Shown: piece after piece, positions 1 to 7,324 of the stretch
Layout: every line of letters starts with the position of its first letter
How positions within the stretch are numbered: position 1 is the first letter of the stretch
Assembly: GCA_027017505.1 (NCBI GenBank)
Contig: JALUQR010000025.1
Span: 1-17,257, forward strand
Origin: a bacterium
GTDB taxonomy: Bacteria; Desulfobacterota; GWC2-55-46; DRQE01
Direction of reading: 5' to 3'
DNA length: 17,257 bases
Notes under the pieces: generated by a model
What the model was told of the DNA's origin: nothing
Database searches by the model: none
Seen by the model: only the letters and a program-made list of their open reading frames with translations
Made by a program: the position numbers and the translations under genes

Positions 1-668
1 TCCTTTATGTTAAACCTCTCTGCCATAAGCCGTGAGATACGGTTTTTTCTTGAGGGGGTTTTCCTTTTTTCGGGCCCCTCCTTCAGTCTGACCCTGCCTG
101 TCTGGTGGTTAAGGTCCACAGCTATTATGTGGTCTGCCCCGAGGTCTTTCAGCACATCCACTGGCACGGGGTTTACAAGCCCTCCATCCACCAGTATCAT
201 GTGGTCTTTAACAAGCGGGGTGAATATACCTGGTATGGATATGCTTGCCCTTACCGCATCAAGAAGGTCTCCCTCTTTCAGCCTCACCTCTTTTCCTGTG
301 GCAAGGTCTGTTGCCACCGCACAGAAGGGAACAGAAAGCTCCTCTATACGGGGGCTACCTGTAAGCTCCTTTATAAAGTCCACTATCTTCTTTCCATCTA
401 TGAGCCCTGAACGGGGGAAGACCACATCAACGAAGTAAAGTAGCTGTTTTATGTGGACCTTGTCTGCAATCTTCTCAAGCTCTTTAAGTCTGCCTGCACA
501 GTATATGGCCCCAACCAGTGCACCTATGCTGGTGCCTGCAACCGAGTGTATCCTTACCCCTGCATCTTCAATGGCCCTTATAATCCCTATGTGTGCCCAG
601 CCCCTTGCAGCACCACCACCGAGGGCAAGCCCCGTGCGTATGGCCTTCTTTCTTCTTCTAAAAAACAT
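1..668 (-). CDS. Patatin-like phospholipase (NTE/RssA family), 3' end cut by window edge
   Basis: I translated this frame directly from the complement. It is open from an ATG at 668 to the left edge (222 codons), so the C-terminus is missing. The start is a basic stretch (MFFRRRKK). It is followed by the oxyanion-hole motif GGGAARGWAHIG at about residues 17-28, the nucleophile elbow GTSIG with Ser47, and the DGG motif with catalytic-dyad Asp161. This Ser-Asp dyad defines bacterial patatin-like serine hydrolases of the RssA/NTE group, which act as lipid acyl hydrolases; the natural substrate is unknown. No signal peptide is seen, so it is probably cytoplasmic or peripheral at the membrane. Its start overlaps the end of the upstream DUF2064 gene by 11 nt, which suggests translational coupling. 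The family call is firm; the physiological role is not. Confidence 0.9.
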   Translation of the reverse strand, partial: MFFRRRKKAIRTGLALGGGAARGWAHIGIIRAIEDAGVRIHSVAGTSIGALVGAIYCAGRLKELEKIADKVHIKQLLYFVDVVFPRSGLIDGKKIVDFIKELTGSPRIEELSVPFCAVATDLATGKEVRLKEGDLLDAVRASISIPGIFTPLVKDHMILVDGGLVNPVPVDVLKDLGADHIIAVDLNHQTGRVRLKEGPEKRKTPSRKNRISRLMAERFNIK

Positions 669-1329
669 CAAGCAGTTCTCCTGCAAAGGATGAGCTCAGA
701 AGGCTCTTTCGGTTACGCTTCGTAAGTCTTAAAAGCCCTGTGGTATCGTCCACATCGTACCAGCCATCTATCAGGGTATAATCTACCGAGAGGTAACGGG
801 CCCTCTGCAGGGTGGTCTCGAGCACACGGGATGTGCTCCAGGGTATGTCCACAAACAGCCCCTTCCAGGGATACTTAAGCCCTATAAGGTAGTAGCCACC
901 ATCCTCTGCAGGCCCTATAACGCAGTCTCTTGTAGAGAGCATGCTGAAGGCCTTCTGTATGTGTTCCAGGGGCACATCAGGGCTATCGCTTCCGATGGTT
1001 ACAACCCTGCTGTATCCCATGGAGAATAATGTTGAGAAGGTATGAAGTATCCTCTCACCGAGTCCCCTGCCCCTCTGTGGCAGAAGGGTTGCCACATCTC
1101 TTACAGCATCTGGTATGGCAGAAATCATGCCATCCTGTGTGTAGAAGCCATAGATGTGTATGTCCTCAAGCCCTTTCAGGGATGTAAAAAGGTCTTCAAG
1201 GAAGAGTGTGTAAAGAAGGAACACCTCTTTTTTTGTAAGCGGAGGGGTGAGCCTTGTTTTCACCCTGCCAGCAGATGGCACCCTGAACATGACCGCAAGG
1301 GCAGACCCTTCTGTGCCCTCAGTACACAC
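658..1329 (-). CDS. DUF2064 / TIGR04282-type glycosyltransferase-like protein
   Basis: The protein belongs to the GT-A-fold DUF2064 family, annotated as putative glycosyltransferases or nucleotidyltransferases of unknown substrate. Visible family motifs are the N-terminal AGRVKTRL loop, GSDSPDVP (the DxD-like metal and nucleotide site), the GPAEDGGYYLIGL core, PWSTSRVLE, and a C-terminal WYDVDD. I place the start at GTG 1329, which overlaps the last 11 nt of ptsI. The first beta-strand (ALAVMFRVP) must be included, so the inner ATG at 1290 is too short. An upstream TTG at 1374 is also open and has a GGAGGTGG sequence before it, but it would overlap ptsI by 56 nt. The gene ends inside the patatin start. 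The operon link to PTS regulators is positional only. Confidence 0.85.
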   Translation of the reverse strand: MCTEGTEGSALAVMFRVPSAGRVKTRLTPPLTKKEVFLLYTLFLEDLFTSLKGLEDIHIYGFYTQDGMISAIPDAVRDVATLLPQRGRGLGERILHTFSTLFSMGYSRVVTIGSDSPDVPLEHIQKAFSMLSTRDCVIGPAEDGGYYLIGLKYPWKGLFVDIPWSTSRVLETTLQRARYLSVDYTLIDGWYDVDDTTGLLRLTKRNRKSLLSSSFAGELLDVF

Positions 1330-3091
1330 CCCAGAATTCTTCCCTATAGAACTCTCTGAGCCTTGAGGTAACAAACCCCTCCACCTCCATTGCGGTGGAG
1401 AACTGCAGGGCCTTCTCTGTTATCTCCCGTGCGTCACTGTAGTTTATGGACCTTATAAGGCGTTTCACCTTGAGAAGTGAAGTTGCGTTCATGCTCAACT
1501 GCTCTATGCCAAGCCCTATGAATATGAGGGCATGCTCTATCTCACCTGCCATCTCCCCGCACACACTTACCTCTATGTTGTGTTTCCCTGCAGAGTCTAC
1601 CACACCCTTTATGATTCTAAGCACCGCTGGATGAAATGGCTCATAGAGGTATGCAACATGCTCGTTAACCCTGTCTATGGCAAGCGAGTACTGCAGAAGG
1701 TCGTTTGTTCCTATGGAGAAGAAGTCAACCTCCCTTGCAAGAAGGTCTGCTATGAGTGCCGCAGATGGCACCTCTATCATCACACCAACCTTTATGTGCG
1801 GGTCAAACTCCCTGCCCTCTTTTTTGAGTTCCTCCTTTGCCTCCTCAAGATATGCCTTTGCCCTTCTTATCTCCTCTATGCCGGATATCATGGGAAACAT
1901 AACCCTTATGTTACCCTCCCTGGATGCCCTCAGGATGGCACGCAGTTGGGTCTTGAATATATCGGGTCTTTTAAAACAGAACCTTATGGCACGCAGTCCC
2001 ATGGCAGGGTTTATCTCTGCGGAGGGTTCCATGGGCAGAAACTTATCTCCTCCAAGGTCAAGGGTGCGTATAACCACTGGCTTTGGTTTCATAAGCCTTG
2101 CAACATGGCTGTAGGCTGCAAGGTGTTCCTCCTCTGTGGGAAGGTCCCTTCTGTTAAGATAGAGAAACTCGCTCCTGTAAAGCCCTATGCCCTCTGCACC
2201 GTGGTCAAGAAGCGAGTCAATCTCCTCTGCTATCTCCATATTGCCCAGAAGCTTAATTCTTCTACCATCAGGGGTTTCTGCGGGAAGGTCCTTGTAGTGG
2301 TGGAGCATCCTGTTGTACTGCTCGTACCTCTGACTGCGCCTTCTATATACATCTATAATCTTTTTTGATGGATTTATTATCACCGCACCTGTAAGCCCGT
2401 CCACTATAACCGTATCTCCTGTGGCAACCTTTCGTGTTACATCCTCAAGCCCCACCACAGCCGGAATCTCAAGAGACCTTGCCATTATGGCGGTATGTGA
2501 TGTCTTGCCACCCACATCGGTGAGAAAGGCAAGCACCTTGGTTCTCGACATCTGGGCTGTGTCAGTGGGTGAAAGCTCGTGTGCCACTATCACCGAGGGC
2601 TCATCTATGTCTGTTATGGAGGTTCTCTTGTGTCCTGAGAGGTTCATTATGATTCTGTCCACTATGTGTTCCACATCCTGGCTTCTCTCCTTGAAGTAGC
2701 GGTCATCCATGCTGTCGAAGAGTTTGACAATGTCTCTTAACACCTCCTTGAGTGCCCATTCAGCGTTCATGCGTTTTTCCCTTATGAGTCTTTTTGTCTC
2801 GTCTATGAGCATCTGGTCTCCGAGTATCATGAGATAGGCATCTATGATTGCTATGTGTTCCTTTGCCCTGCCCTCCTGTTTCAGTTTGTTCTTTATCCTT
2901 TCAAGCTGTTCTCTGGATGTGTTAAGTGCGTGCTCGAATCTCTCTATCTCCCTGTCTATGGCATACTTATCTATGTGGCAGTACTTAACGGTGTCTGGCA
3001 CCCTGCTATCAACCACATATGCCCTGCCTATGACTATACCCGGGGAGACCCCTATGCCTCTTAGCAGTATGGTCTCTTTTCTGTCATTCAT
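1319..3091 (-). CDS. ptsI: PTS Enzyme I (phosphoenolpyruvate-protein phosphotransferase)
   Basis: Enzyme I takes phosphate from PEP onto a histidine and passes it to HPr in the cytoplasm. At 590 aa it has the usual family length. An N-terminal PEP-utilizer/HPr-binding region leads to the phospho-histidine motif GGKTSHTAIMARSLEIPAVVG (His199, given here across the motif's key residues G194, K196, H199). The C-terminal TIM barrel shows GIGLYRSEFLY, RTLDLGGDK, the FSIGTNDLLQYSLAIDR signature, and VSVCGEMAGE with the acid/base Cys. The ATG start overlaps the HPr stop by 8 nt (ATGAATGA), so the two are translationally coupled. All catalytic landmarks are present. With no IIC permease nearby, its likely role is to feed a regulatory phosphorelay. 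Confidence 0.97.
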   Translation of the reverse strand: MNDRKETILLRGIGVSPGIVIGRAYVVDSRVPDTVKYCHIDKYAIDREIERFEHALNTSREQLERIKNKLKQEGRAKEHIAIIDAYLMILGDQMLIDETKRLIREKRMNAEWALKEVLRDIVKLFDSMDDRYFKERSQDVEHIVDRIIMNLSGHKRTSITDIDEPSVIVAHELSPTDTAQMSRTKVLAFLTDVGGKTSHTAIMARSLEIPAVVGLEDVTRKVATGDTVIVDGLTGAVIINPSKKIIDVYRRRSQRYEQYNRMLHHYKDLPAETPDGRRIKLLGNMEIAEEIDSLLDHGAEGIGLYRSEFLYLNRRDLPTEEEHLAAYSHVARLMKPKPVVIRTLDLGGDKFLPMEPSAEINPAMGLRAIRFCFKRPDIFKTQLRAILRASREGNIRVMFPMISGIEEIRRAKAYLEEAKEELKKEGREFDPHIKVGVMIEVPSAALIADLLAREVDFFSIGTNDLLQYSLAIDRVNEHVAYLYEPFHPAVLRIIKGVVDSAGKHNIEVSVCGEMAGEIEHALIFIGLGIEQLSMNATSLLKVKRLIRSINYSDAREITEKALQFSTAMEVEGFVTSRLREFYREEFWGVY

Positions 3092-3362
3092 CCTCGCCGA
3101 ATCTGCTGTCTATAAGTTCTCCAAGCTTTGCCACAGCCTTCTGGGCATCATCGCCACAGGCCCTTATGGTTATCCTGGAGCCACAGCCTGCAGCGAGTAT
3201 GAGTATGCCCATAATGCTCTTTCCGTTTACCTCTTTGCCATCCTTTTCCACAAATATATCCGAATTGAACCTGTTAGCAAGTTTTACAAACTTCGATGCT
3301 GCCCTTGCGTGCAGTCCGAGTCTGTTCTTTATGGTGAATGTCTTTTTTACCGCTCCTTTCAT
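3084..3362 (-). CDS. ptsH: HPr phosphocarrier protein
   Basis: This 92-aa protein carries phosphate from Enzyme I to IIA proteins through His18, found in the motif GLHARAA. The usual motif is GLHARPA, so the Pro after Arg is replaced by Ala here. Ser49 in NGKSIMGILIL is the regulatory serine that HPr kinase/phosphorylase modifies, matching B. subtilis Ser46. The presence of hprK in the same operon supports its use. The gene lies 12 nt after the IIB-type gene and overlaps ptsI by 8 nt. The nearest Shine-Dalgarno-like GGAG is about 15 nt upstream of the ATG, which is long, so coupling from the preceding gene may matter. It could be named HPr or NPr; the HprK-type serine site favours HPr. Confidence 0.95.
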   Translation of the reverse strand: MKGAVKKTFTIKNRLGLHARAASKFVKLANRFNSDIFVEKDGKEVNGKSIMGILILAAGCGSRITIRACGDDAQKAVAKLGELIDSRFGEDE

Positions 3363-3374
3363 GGAAGCTACGCA

Positions 3375-3857
3375 TTACTCCTGATTCTCTCTTTTTATAT
3401 ATGGCACGGGGGTGCGCGTTGGCAAATCCCTTATATCTATGTTCACACCGAGGCGTTTGAGTTTTTCTATTATCTCCTCGTCCTCCCTGTTGAGGATAAC
3501 CGAGGGACAGAGCATTCTACCGCCTCCGTCCCGGTGGTGGATGTTGCCCAGGTTGAGGGAGCTGAAGGTGAGTCCCTCCTCGTAGAGCCTCATGGCATCC
3601 CTGAGACTTGCCACAACCAGTATTGCCCTTACATCTCTGAAGTCCCCGCAGTTTATCTCCCTTACAACCTCTCTTACACCCTTTATGACCACCTTAAGGC
3701 TCTCGTCACCGCACTCCCTTATAATCGCCTTTCTGAGGCTGTCCTTTGCCACCTCATCGGATACCACCACGAGCATGTCAGCCTTCATGAAGGGTATCCA
3801 TGAGCTGAGCAGTTGTCCGTGAAGGAGTCTATCGTCAACTCTTACAAGTAGAATCAT
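3375..3857 (-). CDS. PTS mannose/fructose/sorbose-family IIB component
   Basis: The 160-aa protein matches the IIB domain of the mannose (Man) PTS family. The N-terminal motif VRVDDRLLHGQ carries the phospho-accepting His13, followed by a Rossmann-like body with VVVSDEVAKD and the LNLGNIHH segment. In sugar-transporting systems it passes phosphate from IIA to a sugar held by IIC/IID. Here no IIC or IID gene follows: the next gene is HPr. The partner is therefore unknown and a regulatory role is likely. The ATG overlaps the stop of the IIA gene by 4 nt (ATGA). Length is normal for the family and I see no defect in the active site. Confidence 0.93.
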   Translation of the reverse strand: MILLVRVDDRLLHGQLLSSWIPFMKADMLVVVSDEVAKDSLRKAIIRECGDESLKVVIKGVREVVREINCGDFRDVRAILVVASLRDAMRLYEEGLTFSSLNLGNIHHRDGGGRMLCPSVILNREDEEIIEKLKRLGVNIDIRDLPTRTPVPYIKRENQE

Positions 3858-4261
3858 CCTTTTTTTCTCTTCAGTATGTTGCTTGCAAATACTATACTCT
3901 TTTTGCTCTCTTCAACGAGTTTTGCCATGAGTTCTTTAAACTCCATCTCGCCCCTTTTGTTTACAAACTTAAGCAGAAGTGGTAGATTCACCCCTGCGAC
4001 CACCTCTATCTTTCCCTCTTCCAGGAATGTGAGTGCTATGTTGGTCGGTGTTCCTCCGAACATATCGGTGAATATAACTATGCCCTCGCCCTGGTCCACG
4101 GTGGTTATGGCCTCTTTGAGTCTTGTGAACACATCCTCTGTGGAGTCCCTGCGTGTTACGGAGATGACCTCTATACTGGCTGTCTCTCCTGTGATGCCTG
4201 CCACCACATCGAGAAGTGCCCGTGCAAGTTCTCCATGGGTTACTATTATTCCTCCTATCAT
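3854..4261 (-). CDS. PTS mannose/fructose-family IIA component
   Basis: This 135-aa protein is a single-domain ManX-type IIA. The N-terminus GGIIVTHGELA contains the phospho-histidine His9. The segment IVIFTDMFGGTPTNIAL is the strongly conserved T/D-rich loop of the family, and the end VVAGVNLPLLLKF matches the typical third motif. It would accept phosphate from HPr and pass it to the IIB protein encoded 4 nt downstream by overlap. It starts 10 nt after rapZ with an AGGACAGG-like ribosome site. In several Gram-negative groups this IIA sits next to rapZ and hprK as part of a regulatory rather than transport PTS. The absence of IIC/IID here agrees with that. Confidence 0.95.
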   Translation of the reverse strand: MIGGIIVTHGELARALLDVVAGITGETASIEVISVTRRDSTEDVFTRLKEAITTVDQGEGIVIFTDMFGGTPTNIALTFLEEGKIEVVAGVNLPLLLKFVNKRGEMEFKELMAKLVEESKKSIVFASNILKRKKG

Positions 4262-4271
4262 GGGGCCTGTC

Positions 4272-5132
4272 CTATTTTTCTATATCTCTGTGTCTTTTTC
4301 GTACATCCACGGGCATATCTTTGAGCTCTTCTGCGAGCCTTTCCACAACAGCAACCGAGCGGTGTCTTCCACCTGTGCATCCTATGGCTATTGTAAGATA
4401 TGCCTTGCCCTCTTTCCAGTAAAGTGGTATGAGGTGGTCAAGCAGGGCTCTGAATCTCTCTATAAACTCCTGTGCGCCCTTTTTGTGGAATACAAATTCC
4501 CTTACCTGCTCGTTCTTTCCATCAAGCCCCTTGAACTCATCAACGAAATACGGATTTGGCAGAAACCTCACATCCATAACTATATCTGCATCCGCAGGAA
4601 GCCCGTACCTGTAGCCAAATGACAGAAGGTTCAGTATCATTCGGTTTTCATCAACGGGCGTGGAGAAGTACTCCCTTATGTATTCCTTCAGCTGATGAAC
4701 GGTAAAGTGGGTTGTATCTATAATTCTATCTGCACTGGCCTTGAGCTCCTTCAGAAGCTCCCTTTCCCTTGCGATACCCTCAAGGGGGTTGTCCACATCC
4801 GAAAGGGGGTGTTTTCTTCTGGTCTCGCTGAACCTTCTTACCAGTGCACTATCTGTTGCATCCAGGTATATTAGCTCTCCCCTGTAGCCCTCTTCCTTTA
4901 TTGTCCTGTATATTGCAGGGAACTCTTTAAGAAATCCCCTCTCTCTTACATCCACCACTATGGCAACCCTGGTGATTTCTCTGCCCTGGGCAACAAGCTC
5001 AAGAAACTTTGGCAGAAGCGTTACCGGCAGATTGTCAACGCAAAAAAAGCCTATATCCTCGAGCACCTTTATGGCTGTGCTCTTTCCCGCCCCTGAGGGG
5101 CCTGTAAGTACTACCAGCTGTATATACCTCAA
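4272..5132 (-). CDS. rapZ: RapZ, RNase adaptor / nucleotide-binding protein
   Basis: In E. coli RapZ delivers the small RNA GlmZ to RNase E and so tunes glucosamine-6-phosphate synthase; older names are YvcJ or UPF0042. The 286-aa protein has a Walker A motif GPSGAGKS at residues 11-18. The N-terminal kinase-like half is followed by the C-terminal domain with GCTGGRHRSV, the family hallmark. The start is TTG at 5132: an AGGAAG sequence lies about 10 nt upstream, an in-frame TAA blocks longer starts, and the Walker A sits at the expected distance. Upstream is the only long spacer of the window (193 nt after hprK). Whether a GlmZ-like RNA exists in this organism cannot be told from here. Confidence 0.95.
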   Translation of the reverse strand: MRYIQLVVLTGPSGAGKSTAIKVLEDIGFFCVDNLPVTLLPKFLELVAQGREITRVAIVVDVRERGFLKEFPAIYRTIKEEGYRGELIYLDATDSALVRRFSETRRKHPLSDVDNPLEGIARERELLKELKASADRIIDTTHFTVHQLKEYIREYFSTPVDENRMILNLLSFGYRYGLPADADIVMDVRFLPNPYFVDEFKGLDGKNEQVREFVFHKKGAQEFIERFRALLDHLIPLYWKEGKAYLTIAIGCTGGRHRSVAVVERLAEELKDMPVDVRKRHRDIEK

Positions 5133-5325
5133 GTTACTGTCGCTTCCTGTGGATTACCCGCTGGCAAGCTGTTGATGCCGCAGCAGTTGATACAACATTC
5201 CCAAAGCTTTTAAGTTTCATACCTTTCCCGCACAGATACCACAAAGTAATTCCATCAGACCACGGACAGCATCCAGCCAGGTGAAGTGCCGAAACCACAT
5301 GCCACCTGCTTTGTTTACATACCCC
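5133..5325 (-). other. Unexplained hprK-rapZ spacer with two chained mini-ORFs
   Basis: This is the only gap above 100 nt in the window. On the minus strand an ATG at 5300 opens 27 codons starting MWFRHFTWLD and ending in TGA at 5217-5219. That stop overlaps, as ATGA, an ATG at 5220 that opens 28 codons (MKLKSFGNVV...) ending in TAA at 5134-5136, one base before the rapZ TTG. The first frame, read past its TGA, stays open to a TAA at 5154-5156 (ending LLRHQQLASG), so a decayed gene fragment is also possible. Codons in the first frame (CGG, CGT, GGT, ATC) differ from the AGR/ATA style of the neighbours. I recognise no protein family or RNA family. It may be a leader, small ORFs or a remnant. 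Confidence 0.4.
5278..5308 (-). repeat. Inverted repeat CAGGTG/CACCTG after hprK
   Basis: A 6-bp perfect inverted repeat (5278-5283 and 5303-5308) encloses a nested GTG/CAC pairing, and would form a small imperfect hairpin 17 nt after the hprK stop. No U-rich tract follows it in the transcript, so it is not a standard intrinsic terminator. It could affect mRNA processing between hprK and rapZ, or be chance. Confidence 0.3.
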
Positions 5326-6276
5326 TCAACCCTTTACCTTCTTAAGCCTTGGCTTCTTTGGTGATACTGGTATGAGGTCTTCCACAAGTTCCCTGCCCGT
5401 GGGATATCCCATTATCTTAAGAAGCTGGTTTCTTGCTGCCACCTCCACTATGGTTGCCACACTTCGCCCGGGGCTTACGGGCACCTTAAGGTGTGGCAGT
5501 TCCACGCCGAGTATCTCGCAGGTCTTCTCCTCGAGTCCGAGTCTCTCGTAGTCTCCCTTCGGATCCCAGCTTACGAGCTCAACCACCATGTCCATCTGCT
5601 TCTTCTCTCTTATTGCGGTAATGCCGAATATATCCTTGACATTCATTATGCCTATTCCCCTGACCTCTATGTGGTACGGTATCTTATCAGATGCCATACC
5701 GAAGAGTGTTGAGGGGTATATCTTTTTTACAATAACAGCATCATCTGCAACGAGCCTGTAACCCCTGGATATAAGGTCCAGTGCACATTCGCTCTTTCCT
5801 ATTCCACTTTTACCGGTTATGAGCACCCCTATGCCCAGTATATCCACCAGCACACCGTGAACAAGGGTTGTGGGGGCAAGCCTTTCCTCAAGAAACTTTA
5901 TAAGCCTTTCTATGAATACCGAGGAGGTAAGATGTGTGGTGAGAACAGGTATGCCCTCCTTTTCGGCGAACCCAAGCAGTTCCTTTGGCGGGCGTAGCCC
6001 CCTTGTTATCACTATTGCGGGCACAGTGCGCGGGAAGACCTTAAGGGTCTCCCTTTTTTTTCTCTCGCCCAGGCTGTTGAGATACCTTATCTCTGCTGCT
6101 CCGAGTATCTGTATCCTCTCTGCATGGAGCAGTTCCTTTATAAGCCCTGTAAGAAGGAGCCCTGTTTTCTGTATCCTGGGCGTTTTAACAGCCTTGAGAG
6201 ACAGAAGTGCCTCGCTGGTTAGAGAGCGCAGTCCCAGGGTCTTTTCCTTCAGAAGCTCTTTTATCTTTACAGCCAT
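5326..6276 (-). CDS. hprK: HPr kinase/phosphorylase
   Basis: HprK phosphorylates and dephosphorylates HPr on its regulatory serine (Ser49 of the HPr encoded downstream). The 316-aa protein has the usual length. After an N-terminal domain (residues 1 to about 130) come His140 in LVHG, the P-loop GKSGIGKSE at 155-163, the VADDA acidic pair at 178-179, the family signature HIEVRGIGIMNV at about 202-213, and the C-terminal PVSPGR segment. The P-loop has Lys156 where many homologues have Glu or Asp. The ATG overlaps the ptsN stop by one base (TAATG). Location beside ptsN and upstream of rapZ and HPr is typical of Gram-negative regulatory PTS operons, where it likely controls phosphate flow rather than classic catabolite repression. 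Confidence 0.96.
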   Translation of the reverse strand: MAVKIKELLKEKTLGLRSLTSEALLSLKAVKTPRIQKTGLLLTGLIKELLHAERIQILGAAEIRYLNSLGERKKRETLKVFPRTVPAIVITRGLRPPKELLGFAEKEGIPVLTTHLTSSVFIERLIKFLEERLAPTTLVHGVLVDILGIGVLITGKSGIGKSECALDLISRGYRLVADDAVIVKKIYPSTLFGMASDKIPYHIEVRGIGIMNVKDIFGITAIREKKQMDMVVELVSWDPKGDYERLGLEEKTCEILGVELPHLKVPVSPGRSVATIVEVAARNQLLKIMGYPTGRELVEDLIPVSPKKPRLKKVKG

Positions 6277-6755
6277 TATGCTATAGCACTTTTAAGGACC
6301 TTGTTGTCCTCTTCCTCTATTATCCTGTATATGTCCTCTTTTGTTGATGCCTTTATGAGTCTCTTTCTGAAGGCACCATCTTTAAGAAGCCTTGATATAC
6401 TTGCGAGCACTTTCAGATGCAGTACGGTGGAGTCCTCGGGGGCAACTATGAGGAAGAAGATGTGCACGGGTCTGTTGTCCATTGACTGAAAATTTACCCC
6501 CTTTTTGCTCCTTCCAAAGGCAACTATGATTCCATCTATACCCTTGATTTTCGTATGCGGTATGGCGACCCCATGGCCTATTCCCGTACTGCCCAGTTTT
6601 TCTCTTTCGAGCAGAAGCTCCAGCAATCGCTCCTTATTGAGGCCATCCACCTTTCTGGCAAGCTCCTGGGACATCTCTTCGAGAACCTCTCTTTTCTCCT
6701 TACCCTTGAGCTCGGGAATTATGAGCTCCTTTGTCAGAACATCGGTAACCTTCAT
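6276..6755 (-). CDS. ptsN: PTS IIA-Ntr (nitrogen regulatory IIA, fructose-family fold)
   Basis: PtsN is the output protein of the nitrogen PTS and regulates targets such as potassium transport and metabolic enzymes according to its phosphorylation state. The protein of 159 aa shows the PTS_EIIA_2 motif TGIGHGVAIPHTK with phospho-acceptor His67. I chose ATG 6755 because it gives the family start MKVTDVL. A GTG at 6764 adds three residues and is closer to a GAGAGG ribosome-site sequence, so it is a real alternative. The gene follows hpf by under 20 nt and overlaps hprK by one base. The order rpoN-hpf-ptsN is a long-known conserved cluster. Confidence 0.95.
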   Translation of the reverse strand: MKVTDVLTKELIIPELKGKEKREVLEEMSQELARKVDGLNKERLLELLLEREKLGSTGIGHGVAIPHTKIKGIDGIIVAFGRSKKGVNFQSMDNRPVHIFFLIVAPEDSTVLHLKVLASISRLLKDGAFRKRLIKASTKEDIYRIIEEEDNKVLKSAIA

Positions 6756-6773
6756 TTTGTACACTCACCCTCT

Positions 6774-7298
6774 CTATTTTGTTCGTGTCTCTATAAGGCC
6801 AAAGTTTCCATCCTCTCTTCTGTAGAGTACATTTATGGTGCTCGTTGTGGAATCTGTGTATACAAGAAAGTTTCTCTTTGAAAGCTCCATCTGCAGAGTT
6901 GCCTCTTCAAGTGTCATGGGTTTTACAAACATGTTTTCTATTTTCACCACCTTTGGGGTCTTTTCTGTTTCTGTTACAGCAGGCATATAGGTCTTCACAT
7001 TCTCTGTGTGTTTGTGGTTTTTGACCTTTTCTTTGTGTTTTTTCACCTGTTTTTCCAGTTTGTCTATGGCGAGGTCTATTGCGGAGTACATATCCTGTGT
7101 TTCCTCGCGTGCGTTTATACTTATGTTTTTGGCAACCACGGTTGCCTCTGCCATGTGTCGTATCTTCTCAACAGAGAGCACCCAGTGGACCTCGATGGGT
7201 TCCTCAAGGTACTTTTCTATTCTCTTTGTCTTCTCCTCTGCGTATCTTTTTAGAGGCTCTGAAGATTCCATGTGTCTGAATGTAACTGTGATATGCAT
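6774..7298 (-). CDS. hpf: Ribosome hibernation promoting factor, long form
   Basis: This cytoplasmic factor binds the 30S subunit and drives 70S dimerisation in resting cells. At 174 aa it is the long form: an N-terminal S30AE/YfiA domain (about 1-95, starting MHITVTFRHM), a charged Lys/His-rich linker (about 96-118), and a C-terminal dimerisation domain with VKPMTLEEATLQMEL and NVLYRREDGNFGLIE. E. coli Hpf, encoded at the same place next to rpoN, has only the first domain. The ATG at 7298 has an excellent ribosome site, GGAGGAG, 5 nt upstream. The gap from rpoN is 26 nt and holds only that site. Confidence 0.96.
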   Translation of the reverse strand: MHITVTFRHMESSEPLKRYAEEKTKRIEKYLEEPIEVHWVLSVEKIRHMAEATVVAKNISINAREETQDMYSAIDLAIDKLEKQVKKHKEKVKNHKHTENVKTYMPAVTETEKTPKVVKIENMFVKPMTLEEATLQMELSKRNFLVYTDSTTSTINVLYRREDGNFGLIETRTK

Positions 7299-7324
7299 GG
7301 CAACTCCTCCACCACTTTTATTTT

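Noticed and set aside
1532..2368. 278-codon open frame on the plus strand
   Set aside because: Entirely antisense to ptsI, with biased composition and no ribosome site or family motif.
2844..3803. 319-codon open frame on the plus strand
   Set aside because: It lies antisense over ptsI, HPr and the IIB gene, whose protein families are certain. Its translation is Tyr/Cys/Pro-rich and resembles no family. Long antisense frames are expected from the purine-biased codon use here.
5278..5308. Possible intrinsic terminator after hprK
   Set aside because: The hairpin is short and imperfect, and no U-tract follows it in the transcript.
5133..5325. Known riboswitch in the hprK-rapZ spacer
   Set aside because: I compared by eye with remembered c-di-GMP-I and cobalamin riboswitch core sequences and found no match.
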